A DNA stretch of 9,851 nt from Coriobacteriales bacterium. Lineage in GTDB: Bacteria; Actinomycetota; Coriobacteriia; Coriobacteriales; QAMH01. Position numbers and translations under genes: made by a program. The notes under the pieces were generated by a model. That model had not been told where the DNA came from, ran no database searches, and was given only the letters and a program-made list of their open reading frames with translations. This document shows, one piece after another, positions 1-6,234 of this stretch (position 1 is its first letter; each line of letters opens with the position of its first letter). The stretch covers positions 1 through 9,851 of the forward strand of contig JAKSUU010000026.1 of NCBI GenBank assembly GCA_024408695.1, written 5' to 3'.

Positions 1-464
1 AGATGTGTGATATCGATGTTGAACTCGTAAAAAAAGTTGGTGACTTTGAGGTTTGGAAAGCTATGGAGGCTAGTGATATTGTTATTGGCGGTGAGCAATC
101 AGGTCATGTTATTTATAGAGACATTGCACAAACGGGAGATGGTCTAATTACATTTTTACTTTTGTTAAAAGCAATTATTGCAGCTGGCAGAGATTTTGAA
201 AAAGTTGACCGTATTATGACTGTTTATCCTCAAATTCTAATTAATGTAAAAGTAAAAGATAAGTCTTTGTATGATTCAAATGTAAATATAAAAAAAGCTG
301 TTGAACAGGCAAAATTAGAGCTCGATGGTAGCGGGCGAATTCTTGTTCGTGCAAGTGGCACCGAGCCTTTGATTAGGGTTATGGTAGAAGCTCCATATAT
401 GGATGATGCGAAAAAATGCGCGCAAAAAGTAGCCGATGTAATTGAAGAAGAAATTGGCGTTTAG
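1..464 (+). CDS. glmM: Phosphoglucosamine mutase, C-terminal part (5' end outside window)
   Basis: This is the end of a phosphoglucosamine mutase, the cytosolic enzyme that converts glucosamine-6-phosphate to glucosamine-1-phosphate on the way to UDP-GlcNAc and peptidoglycan. Only about 153 residues are visible; the family is usually near 450, so the catalytic phosphoserine loop and the metal-binding loop lie upstream of the window. The sugar-specificity loop GEQSGH (about residues 31-36 of the visible part) separates GlmM from phosphomannomutases, which usually have GE.SGH variants. The C-terminal phosphate-binding loop RASGTEPLIRVM (about 116-127) is intact. The Met at base 3 is internal, since the reading frame is open to the window edge. 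The gene ends in TAG at 462-464, and 76 bases separate it from the next start, with a candidate promoter in between. Identification is firm because both loops are diagnostic. Confidence 0.95.
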   Translation, partial: MCDIDVELVKKVGDFEVWKAMEASDIVIGGEQSGHVIYRDIAQTGDGLITFLLLLKAIIAAGRDFEKVDRIMTVYPQILINVKVKDKSLYDSNVNIKKAVEQAKLELDGSGRILVRASGTEPLIRVMVEAPYMDDAKKCAQKVADVIEEEIGV

Positions 465-483
465 CATTTGTTTCGTGTTAAAA

Positions 484-512
484 TTATCTCATTTCTTATT
501 TTATTCTATAAT
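484..512 (+). promoter_or_regulatory. Candidate sigma-A-type promoter for the NSS transporter gene
   Basis: A perfect -10 hexamer TATAAT lies at 507-512. A weak -35 match (TTATCT, 484-489) stands 17 bases upstream. Transcription would start near 519 and give a leader of about 20 bases that still contains the AGGTG ribosome binding site. The background is AT-rich, so the -10 alone is modest evidence; its position between two same-strand genes supports it. Confidence 0.4.
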
Positions 513-540
513 TGTAAAACTTTAATAATAGGTGTTTGCT

Positions 541-1953
541 ATGGATGATAAACAAATAAATCAAACGGCTGAAAGTTTTGAAAAAAAGACTAATCGTATT
601 TCTTGGTCGGGAAAACTTGCCTTTGTATTAGCCTCTGCAGGTTCTGCTATTGGTCTTGGAAACTTATGGAGATTTCCATATTTGGCTGCTAAATATGGAG
701 GATCTTGCTTTCTAATTGTTTACATAATTTTAGGTTTCACCTTTGGCATTTCTTTGCTTTTGCTCGAAACTGCTCTTGGTCGCAAAACGGGTATGAGCGT
801 TATTGAAGCCTTTCAGCACTATGGTAAAAAGTATAAAATAATTGGCATTTTAGGTAGCATTGTTCCATTTATTATTACACCTTACTACTGCGTTATTGGT
901 GGTTGGGTTGTAAAGTACATGTTTTCATATGTTACAGACGGATCTGCTGCTTTAGCAGATGGCGGTGGATATTTTACGAGCTTTATCACCAGCCCTGATT
1001 TTTCCTTTGTTTTTATGGGCATTTTCATGCTCGTTACAGTTCTAATTGTTGCATTTGCTAAAAATGGTGCAATTGAAAAAGCTAATTTTATAATGCTGCC
1101 TGCACTTTTTGTTATGGCCATTGCAATTACTATTTATATTGCTATGCAACCAGGCGCTGCCGATGGCATCGCATATTATTTGATTCCTGATTTTTCACGC
1201 CTTTCCCCAGAATTATTTATTTCTGCTCTTGGTCAAATTTTCTTTAGTTTTTCACTCGCCATGGGCATTATGGTTACTTATGGTTCTTACCTTAACAAAA
1301 AAGATAGCCTTACAACATCTTGCGCACAAGTTACAGGTTGCAACATTTTAATTGCTATTCTTGGTGGTTTTATTGTTGTACCTTCAGCATTTGTAGCAAT
1401 GGGTGGTGCAGAAGCTGTAATGGCAAAGGGTGGTCCAAGCCTTATGTTTGTTACTTTGCCAACCGTATTTGATTCAATGGGTGCGGTGGCGCCGGTCATA
1501 GGTTTTGTTTTCTTCTTGTTGGTTTTGTTTGCCGCATTGACCTCATCGATTTCCCTGGTAGAGACCCTTGTGTCTATTCTTGAAGATACCTTAAAGTGGG
1601 AGCGCAAGCGGTCAATGATTGTAGTGATAATTTATCTTTTTGTAGTTGGTACATTTGTAAATTCAGGCTACAATTTCTTAAGCTTCATTGCTCCTTTGGG
1701 TGAAGGTTCATCCTTGCTTGATTTATTTGATTTTGTATCCAATACAGTTCTTATGCCAATTGTTGCCTTGCTCACTTGTATTTTTGTTGGCTATATTATC
1801 AAACCAAAAGAACTTATTGACGAAATTAAAATTTCATCTCCATTCAAACTTGAAAAAGCTTGGGTTGTAATGATTAAATTTGTTTGCCCTGTTCTCGTTG
1901 TTATTACTTTAGTTGCTTATGTTGCAGCGCAGTTTGGTTTCTTCTCAATGTAA
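541..1953 (+). CDS. Sodium-dependent transporter of the neurotransmitter:sodium symporter (NSS/SNF) family
   Basis: This is a 470-residue inner-membrane transporter of the LeuT-fold NSS family, whose members couple Na+ influx to uptake of amino acids or related small molecules. Eleven hydrophobic helices can be counted, as in many bacterial members such as MhsT and Tyt1 rather than the 12 of LeuT. Helix 1 has the hallmark GSAIGLGNLWRFP (34-46). By comparison with LeuT, G34, A36, I37 and N41, with A331, T334 and S335 in helix 8 (FAALTSSIS), fit the sodium sites, so it should be active. The substrate cannot be read. ATG 541 is chosen over an in-frame GTG at 532 because AGGTG (530-534) is a well-spaced ribosome binding site for 541 and overlaps the GTG. 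The stop codon sits in the ribosome binding site of the next gene, which suggests cotranscription. Confidence 0.92.
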   Translation: MDDKQINQTAESFEKKTNRISWSGKLAFVLASAGSAIGLGNLWRFPYLAAKYGGSCFLIVYIILGFTFGISLLLLETALGRKTGMSVIEAFQHYGKKYKIIGILGSIVPFIITPYYCVIGGWVVKYMFSYVTDGSAALADGGGYFTSFITSPDFSFVFMGIFMLVTVLIVAFAKNGAIEKANFIMLPALFVMAIAITIYIAMQPGAADGIAYYLIPDFSRLSPELFISALGQIFFSFSLAMGIMVTYGSYLNKKDSLTTSCAQVTGCNILIAILGGFIVVPSAFVAMGGAEAVMAKGGPSLMFVTLPTVFDSMGAVAPVIGFVFFLLVLFAALTSSISLVETLVSILEDTLKWERKRSMIVVIIYLFVVGTFVNSGYNFLSFIAPLGEGSSLLDLFDFVSNTVLMPIVALLTCIFVGYIIKPKELIDEIKISSPFKLEKAWVVMIKFVCPVLVVITLVAYVAAQFGFFSM

Positions 1954-1965
1954 AGGATGCTAACA

Positions 1966-2745
1966 ATGATATGTCCAAATTGTCAAAAAGAAAACCAAGA
2001 GGGATTTAATTTTTGTGAAAACTGTGGATCAGAATTGTCAGGCGCACAAACCAATAATTCTAGTGCTAATCAGGATAATTTAGTTAAAGTTTGCTCTAGT
2101 TGTAATTATCAAAATAAGTCATCTGCTAAATATTGCCATAATTGTGGGAATAGCGTAATGGATGTTAATCCGACACTAGAGTCTTTTTCTACTGATAGTG
2201 CTACTAATCAAAACTATCCGTATCAAAATTTTCCTAATCAAGACCAAAATTTTAATACTCAAGCTCAAGGGTCAGCCCAAGCATCCGAGCAAGTTTCATC
2301 TAACGGGTATGTTCATTATGAAAATAATGGTTCAGGCTCGTTTACCCCTAGTCCAACAAGTATAAATAGGCAAGTTAATCAACGCAACGTTGGACTTTGT
2401 ATTTTATTTTGCATAATTACTTGTGGTATTTATAACTTGTACTGGATTTATAAGATTGCAGATGATGCAAATATATTAATGGATTCTTATGAACAAGATA
2501 CATCTGCTGGTATGGTTTTATTGCTTAGCATTGTAACGTGTGGAATATATCTCATTTACTGGGTATACAAAACGGGTAACAAATTTGATATTTATTATGC
2601 TAAAAAGAATCCACCTCAAACTCAAAATTTTGCTATGCTTTACCTTATATTGCTAATTTGTTCCTACATTTCTTTTGGGATTTGTGAATTAGTTTGTTTT
2701 TGTTTGATGCAAGATCGCATTAACAAAATTGCATGTGGACAATAA
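1966..2745 (+). CDS. Double zinc-ribbon membrane protein with C-terminal DUF4234-like domain
   Basis: This 259-residue protein has two zinc ribbons at the N-terminus (Cys 3/6/17/20 and 43/46/57/60, both CX2C-X10-CX2C). A polar linker rich in Asn, Gln and Ser follows (about 62-138), then three hydrophobic segments from about residue 140. The first two segments resemble each other (TCGIYNLYWIYK and TCGIYLIYWVYK) and match the pattern I associate with DUF4234, a domain of unknown function. The third (about 220-248) is Cys-rich and hydrophobic. The ribbons probably face the cytosol because no signal peptide precedes them. ATG 1966 is preferred to ATG 1957: AAAGGA (1952-1957) overlaps the upstream stop and is correctly spaced only for 1966, and this start gives the usual MICPNC beginning of ribbon proteins. 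Translational coupling to the transporter gene is likely. Function is unknown. Confidence 0.85.
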   Translation: MICPNCQKENQEGFNFCENCGSELSGAQTNNSSANQDNLVKVCSSCNYQNKSSAKYCHNCGNSVMDVNPTLESFSTDSATNQNYPYQNFPNQDQNFNTQAQGSAQASEQVSSNGYVHYENNGSGSFTPSPTSINRQVNQRNVGLCILFCIITCGIYNLYWIYKIADDANILMDSYEQDTSAGMVLLLSIVTCGIYLIYWVYKTGNKFDIYYAKKNPPQTQNFAMLYLILLICSYISFGICELVCFCLMQDRINKIACGQ

Positions 2746-2811
2746 ACGGTTTTGGGTTTTAGGCTTTTCGCTTATTTATTTGTTGATTTTTAGGATGTAT
2801 GCTTTTAGATT

Positions 2812-4134
2812 ATGATTTGTTATAAGTGCGGATTTAATAATAAAGAAGATGCAAGATTTTGTTTTTCTTGCGGAGTACCCCTAGATGTGTTTACTACAAG
2901 CAATACAAGACGATATTGCAAGGTTTGTGGTGCTAAAATGGGAGATAACCATAAATTTTGTAAGAATTGTGGTGCTAAAGTTTTAGATAAGGACACCTTT
3001 AATGGGTCTGCCGGTAATAATTCGGGGCCTGGTGCTAATACTGATAACGCAGGTTTTTCTTGTCCTCACTGCGGTGCACCAACAAGATTAGGGGCGAGTT
3101 TTTGTAAGAATTGTGGTATGCAAATTTCTTCTACGTCTCAACCTTCAACAACACAGTTCCCTACGTCTCAACCTTCAACAACACAGTTCCCTACGTCTCA
3201 ACCTTTTGAGACACCACATCCTATCGGCGCAGGCATGCCAGATTCTCAAAAACCACTAAATGCTACCAAATATAGCAGAGCAAATCTATCTAATAACATT
3301 CCCGTTGGTAGAGACGATAAAAGATTAATAATTGATATTAAAGAAAAAGTTGTTGGTAAGGGCTTTAGAAAAAGAGCCCTGCTTAAAAATATAAAGTTAG
3401 AAATTGAACAAGGAGAATTTGTTTTAATTTTAGGTGGCTCAGGCGCAGGCAAATCAACTTTTTTTAAAGCCGTTAGGGGTTATAGCCCAGCTAAAGGGTC
3501 AATCAAGTATGGCTCTATTGATGTTTATAAAGATTATGAAAAAATTAAATTCCAAATTGGGTATGTACCGCAGGAAAACTTAGTTCGTTTTGATAATACT
3601 GTTTACAATACTTTAGTTAATGCCGCATCTATGAAGATGCCATTGGGTTCGCCAGAAGAAGCTCATCAGGGCCGTGCAAGAGATGTCATGAAATCTTTGG
3701 GCTTAGAAAAAGTTAGCAATAATCTGGTTGGTAAAGTTTCTGGCGGGCAACTTAGACGCGTTTGCATTGGTGCCGAGCTTGTGGGAGATCCAAATCTTTT
3801 CTTTTTAGACGAACCTGATTCTGGTTTGGATGAACCAGTTGCTGCTGGAATCAGACAAGATTTAAAAAAGATAGCAGATTCTGGTAAAACCGTTCTTGCT
3901 ATTACTCATAGCCCCGATATTGAGGCAAATTTATTTACACGTGTAATTGTCATTGCAAAGTGCGATGATGGTTCTGGTCACTTGCTATTTACTGGTGCTC
4001 CAAGAACTTGTCTTGATTTCTTTGAAGTTGACAAATTGTCTGAAATTATGGGTAAAATAAATACTAAAGAAGAAAATGGTGAAGGCCTAGCCGACTTTTT
4101 CCTTGAGAAGTGGGAAAATCAGATTGGCAACTAA
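2812..4134 (+). CDS. ABC transporter ATPase (ABCG-like) with three N-terminal zinc ribbons
   Basis: This 440-residue protein is the ATP-hydrolysing subunit of an ABC-2 type transporter, with an unusual N-terminus. Three CX2C-X10-CX2C zinc ribbons (Cys 3-20, 36-53, 84-101) are followed by a Ser/Thr/Pro/Gln linker (about 104-165) and one ATPase domain (about 172-405). Visible motifs are the P-loop GGSGAGKST (208-216, Lys214), Q-loop Gln254, signature SGGQLRR (310-316), Walker B with catalytic Glu334 in LDEPDSGLD, and switch His366. All are intact, so hydrolysis is expected. The style resembles ABCG/White-type ATPases, which in bacteria are often fused to FHA domains rather than zinc ribbons. 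There is no membrane helix; the permease gene follows after 28 bases. ATG 2812 is the first possible start because TAG at 2806 closes the frame upstream. It lacks a well-placed ribosome binding site (the nearest AGGA is 16 bases away). Confidence 0.92.
   Translation: MICYKCGFNNKEDARFCFSCGVPLDVFTTSNTRRYCKVCGAKMGDNHKFCKNCGAKVLDKDTFNGSAGNNSGPGANTDNAGFSCPHCGAPTRLGASFCKNCGMQISSTSQPSTTQFPTSQPSTTQFPTSQPFETPHPIGAGMPDSQKPLNATKYSRANLSNNIPVGRDDKRLIIDIKEKVVGKGFRKRALLKNIKLEIEQGEFVLILGGSGAGKSTFFKAVRGYSPAKGSIKYGSIDVYKDYEKIKFQIGYVPQENLVRFDNTVYNTLVNAASMKMPLGSPEEAHQGRARDVMKSLGLEKVSNNLVGKVSGGQLRRVCIGAELVGDPNLFFLDEPDSGLDEPVAAGIRQDLKKIADSGKTVLAITHSPDIEANLFTRVIVIAKCDDGSGHLLFTGAPRTCLDFFEVDKLSEIMGKINTKEENGEGLADFFLEKWENQIGN
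3131..3205 (+). repeat. 30-bp in-frame tandem repeat, 2.5 copies, in the ATPase linker
   Basis: Two identical 30-base units (3131-3160 and 3161-3190) and a 15-base partial third copy (3191-3205) encode the decapeptide period SQPSTTQFPT. The repeat sits between the third zinc ribbon and the ATPase domain. Perfect identity implies recent duplication by slippage. Because the period is a multiple of three, copy-number change would alter only the length of the tether. Confidence 0.95.
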
Positions 4135-4162
4135 GTTTTTTGTTATTTTAAAGGATTTTTAA

Positions 4163-4978
4163 ATGGATAAAGATAGAAATGCTGCCTTATTTCAAACAGG
4201 AATTTGTTTTAAGCAATTACTAGCAGGCTTTAAAAATACTTATGGTTGGAAGTCATTTATTAGTGTTGCCATTATTGCCTTTTTAATTGTTATAGTTTTG
4301 GGAGAGGACACATTTCAAGGCTTTTATGATACAAAAAATGGGGGTTTCGCTCTTGTTTGTGCCTGCATATGGATTGGCATTTTTAGTTCGATAAGAAGCA
4401 TTTGCAAAGAGCGCGATATCGTAAAGCATGAGTATAGAACTGGTTTAAAGATTGTTTCATACATTTCCGCACATATGATATTCGAATTTATTATTTGTAT
4501 TATTGACGCGTTGATTATTACTTTAATTGTTTGCAATGCAACATCATCACATTTCCTTGAAGAAGGTGTTATATTTCCTCCGGCAATAGAATTGTTTATT
4601 ACATTTTTCTTAATTACCTTTAGTTCCGATGCTTTAGGCTTGCTAATTTCTTCTATTGTTTACACAGAAAACACGGCTATGACTGTTATGCCGTTCGCTT
4701 TAATTATTCAACTTGTTATGTCGGGTGCTATTTTTAAACTAGAGGGCATTGCCGATACAATTTCTTATTTGACTATCAGCCGGTGGGGGTTAGACGCAAT
4801 TTGTGCTACATCAAATGTTAATGATATGCCAGAGGCGGTGTTAGATACAAGTCTTGCTCTGTCTGAGTTTTCTGCAACCTTTTCGAACCTCGCAACTTTG
4901 TGGGCTATTTTGTTTGCTTTTGCTATTGCTTATGCAATTTTGTCCATAATTATTCTTAGAATTACAATAGATAAATAA
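4163..4978 (+). CDS. ABC-2 type transporter permease
   Basis: This 271-residue integral membrane protein has six predicted helices (roughly 31-47, 60-80, 99-124, then three more in the second half), the size and layout of a single ABC-2 type transmembrane domain. The segment ERDIVKHEYRTGLKI (83-97) after helix 2 resembles the elbow/coupling-helix region of ABCG-type domains that contacts the ATPase. The late segment with QLVMSGAIF, followed by SRWGLDAI, resembles the conserved fifth-helix region of that family. It would pair with the ATPase encoded 28 bases upstream, most simply as a dimer of each. AAGGA (4151-4155) is a well-spaced ribosome binding site for ATG 4163. Such systems usually export lipids, drugs, polysaccharides or peptides; the substrate here is not evident. 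Unlike its neighbours it has no zinc ribbon. Confidence 0.85.
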   Translation: MDKDRNAALFQTGICFKQLLAGFKNTYGWKSFISVAIIAFLIVIVLGEDTFQGFYDTKNGGFALVCACIWIGIFSSIRSICKERDIVKHEYRTGLKIVSYISAHMIFEFIICIIDALIITLIVCNATSSHFLEEGVIFPPAIELFITFFLITFSSDALGLLISSIVYTENTAMTVMPFALIIQLVMSGAIFKLEGIADTISYLTISRWGLDAICATSNVNDMPEAVLDTSLALSEFSATFSNLATLWAILFAFAIAYAILSIIILRITIDK

Positions 4979-5000
4979 GTTTTTCTAATTAGTCAAATTA

Positions 5001-5031
5001 TTGTTTCTTTATTGCTTTCATGTAATATAAT
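5001..5031 (+). promoter_or_regulatory. Candidate promoter for the five-ribbon protein gene
   Basis: TATAAT at 5026-5031 matches the -10 consensus exactly. TTGTTT at 5001-5006 is a possible -35 box, but the 19-base spacer is long; it would be 16 if TAATAT (5023-5028) served as the -10. A start near 5038 would leave a leader of about 25 bases containing the GAGG ribosome binding site. It implies that the last ribbon gene can be expressed separately from the ABC genes. Confidence 0.4.
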
Positions 5032-5063
5032 ATTTTTATGTTAAGCATTTGAGGTTGTTTGTA

Positions 5064-6224
5064 ATGCAGTGTAGTTTTTGTGGTTTTCAAAACACAAAAG
5101 GTTCTAGATTTTGTAATTCTTGTGGACAATTGTTAGGAAATTTTGAATCCGGAATTATCTATAAGCCCACATGTAGGGTATGTGGCTCAGTCTTACAAAG
5201 TACTTTCAAATTTTGTAATAAATGTGGAGCGAAAGTTCTATTTTTTGATCCTGAGCACATAGATTTACCCGAGCCATTAGTTGCTAAAGATGACTTTAGC
5301 GAGGTTATAATTTGTAGTTTTTGTGGGCAAACAATCGATGCAGATGGGAGTTTCTGTAAATATTGCGGAAAAGAACTATCTTTTGATACTAAATCTGAAG
5401 AAAAAAGTATTTTAGAAAATAGCGAGTTGAAATGTCCAAAATGTGGAGCTTTCATTGATAGTAGCTTTGTTTTTTGCGAGGAATGTGGTTTTGATTTAAG
5501 TTTAGCTGTTCAAGATATAAATAAAGACGAAACTACAGAAAAAACAGTTGAAGTTGATGCTCAGGCAACGGCTCACCCAGAAGACGTTTTTCAGCAACCG
5601 CAAGCTTCCGAGTTTGTTCCTCAACAACAAGCGGATGAGTCAGCTCCGCAATCGCAAGCCTCTGAGTCAGCTCCGCAATCGCAAGCCCCTGAGTCAGCAC
5701 AGCAACCACCAGTCTCTGAACCAGACCCGCCACCACCAGTCTCTGAACCAGACCCGCAACCACCAGTCTCTGAACCAGACCCGCAACCACCAGTCCCCGA
5801 GCCTGTACCACAACCACAAGCTCTCGAAACTGCGTTGCAGTCACCAGCCCCTGGGTCGGAACCGCAAACGCCAGCTCCTGAGCTCGTTCAACAACCAGAT
5901 GTTCCCGAACCCGTTCAACAACAAGCTTCCGAACCCGTCCAACAGTCTTTTGCTTTTCAGCCGATTCAACAAGCTCAAGTCGCTGAATTGTTTAAACAAT
6001 TGCAATCTAATGAATCCTCAGATCAACTAGAATCCTCTTTTTCTGAAAAGGAGACTGTAAATCTAAATCAAGAATATATTGAATATAAATTACAACAGGG
6101 CCTACATGAACAAGTTCAACAAGAAACATCGGATCAAAATCTAAAGAAATTGTGTCCTTCGTGTGGGTCACCAATTCAAGAAGAATATCTATATTGCGAT
6201 AATTGCGGAACGAAGCTCAGCTAA
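5064..6224 (+). CDS. Multi-zinc-ribbon protein with Pro/Gln/Glu nonapeptide-repeat tether
   Basis: This 386-residue soluble protein has no signal peptide or membrane helix. Four zinc ribbons occupy the N-terminus (Cys 3-20, 37-54, 84-101, 124-141) and a fifth closes the C-terminus (Cys 364-381). All five have CX2C-X10-CX2C spacing. Between them lies a long tether whose core (about 176-318) is a 9-residue repeat rich in Pro, Gln, Glu and Ser, probably extended and flexible. The first 102 residues align without large gaps to the N-terminus of the ABC ATPase two genes upstream (CGF.N, RFC.SCG, KFC..CGAKVL, C-terminal SFCK.CG). I recognise no enzyme domain; an adaptor or scaffold role is inference. 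ATG 5064 is preferred to TTG 5049 because GAGG (5051-5054) is spaced for the ATG and overlaps the TTG. The stop lies 10 bases from that of the convergent gene. Confidence 0.85.
   Translation: MQCSFCGFQNTKGSRFCNSCGQLLGNFESGIIYKPTCRVCGSVLQSTFKFCNKCGAKVLFFDPEHIDLPEPLVAKDDFSEVIICSFCGQTIDADGSFCKYCGKELSFDTKSEEKSILENSELKCPKCGAFIDSSFVFCEECGFDLSLAVQDINKDETTEKTVEVDAQATAHPEDVFQQPQASEFVPQQQADESAPQSQASESAPQSQAPESAQQPPVSEPDPPPPVSEPDPQPPVSEPDPQPPVPEPVPQPQALETALQSPAPGSEPQTPAPELVQQPDVPEPVQQQASEPVQQSFAFQPIQQAQVAELFKQLQSNESSDQLESSFSEKETVNLNQEYIEYKLQQGLHEQVQQETSDQNLKKLCPSCGSPIQEEYLYCDNCGTKLS
5589..6017 (+). repeat. 27-bp (9-codon) tandem repeat array, about 16 units, partly degenerate
   Basis: The frame reads as successive nine-residue units of the type xPQxPxSEP. 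The central units are nearly identical in DNA: three at 5712-5792 starting GTCTCTGAACCAGACCCG, and two at 5637-5690 starting GAGTCAGCTCCGCAATCG. Outer units are diverged, and one (VQQQASEP) has lost a codon. The core is clearly more GC-rich than the surrounding genes, with CCG, CCA, GCC and CAA codons in blocks. Near-identity in the middle and divergence at the edges points to repeated recent expansion. Confidence 0.9.
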
Positions 6225-6234
6225 TCGTTTTTAT

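Noticed and set aside
885..1607. Minus-strand open frames of 78 and 106 codons within the NSS transporter gene
   Set aside because: They lie antisense to a well-supported membrane protein gene, have no start signals, and show no family resemblance.
1957..1965. Upstream ATG at 1957 as start of the DUF4234-like protein
   Set aside because: It touches its own ribosome binding site with no spacer, while ATG 1966 is correctly spaced and gives a normal ribbon N-terminus.
2783..2811. Promoter (TTGATT, 17 bases, TAGATT) for the ABC ATPase gene
   Set aside because: The -10 would abut the ATG, so the transcript would begin inside the coding sequence and lose the first zinc ribbon.
4986..5000. Inverted repeat TAATT-AGTCA-AATTA after the permease gene as an intrinsic terminator
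   Set aside because: The stem is all A-T, five pairs, and is not followed by a clean T-run; such repeats are expected by chance in this AT-rich DNA.
5533..5844. Minus-strand 103-codon open frame with repeated LVQRLVVAG-like units
   Set aside because: It is the reverse reading of the 27-bp repeat array of the five-ribbon gene. It has no ribosome binding site, and repeats with a period divisible by three keep other frames open by chance.
5548..6030. 160-codon open frame in another plus-strand frame over the repeat array
   Set aside because: It is a shadow of the repeat: composition is Asn/Gln/Leu/Ser/Arg from shifted codons, no domain is visible, and the ribbon frame is clearly the coding one.
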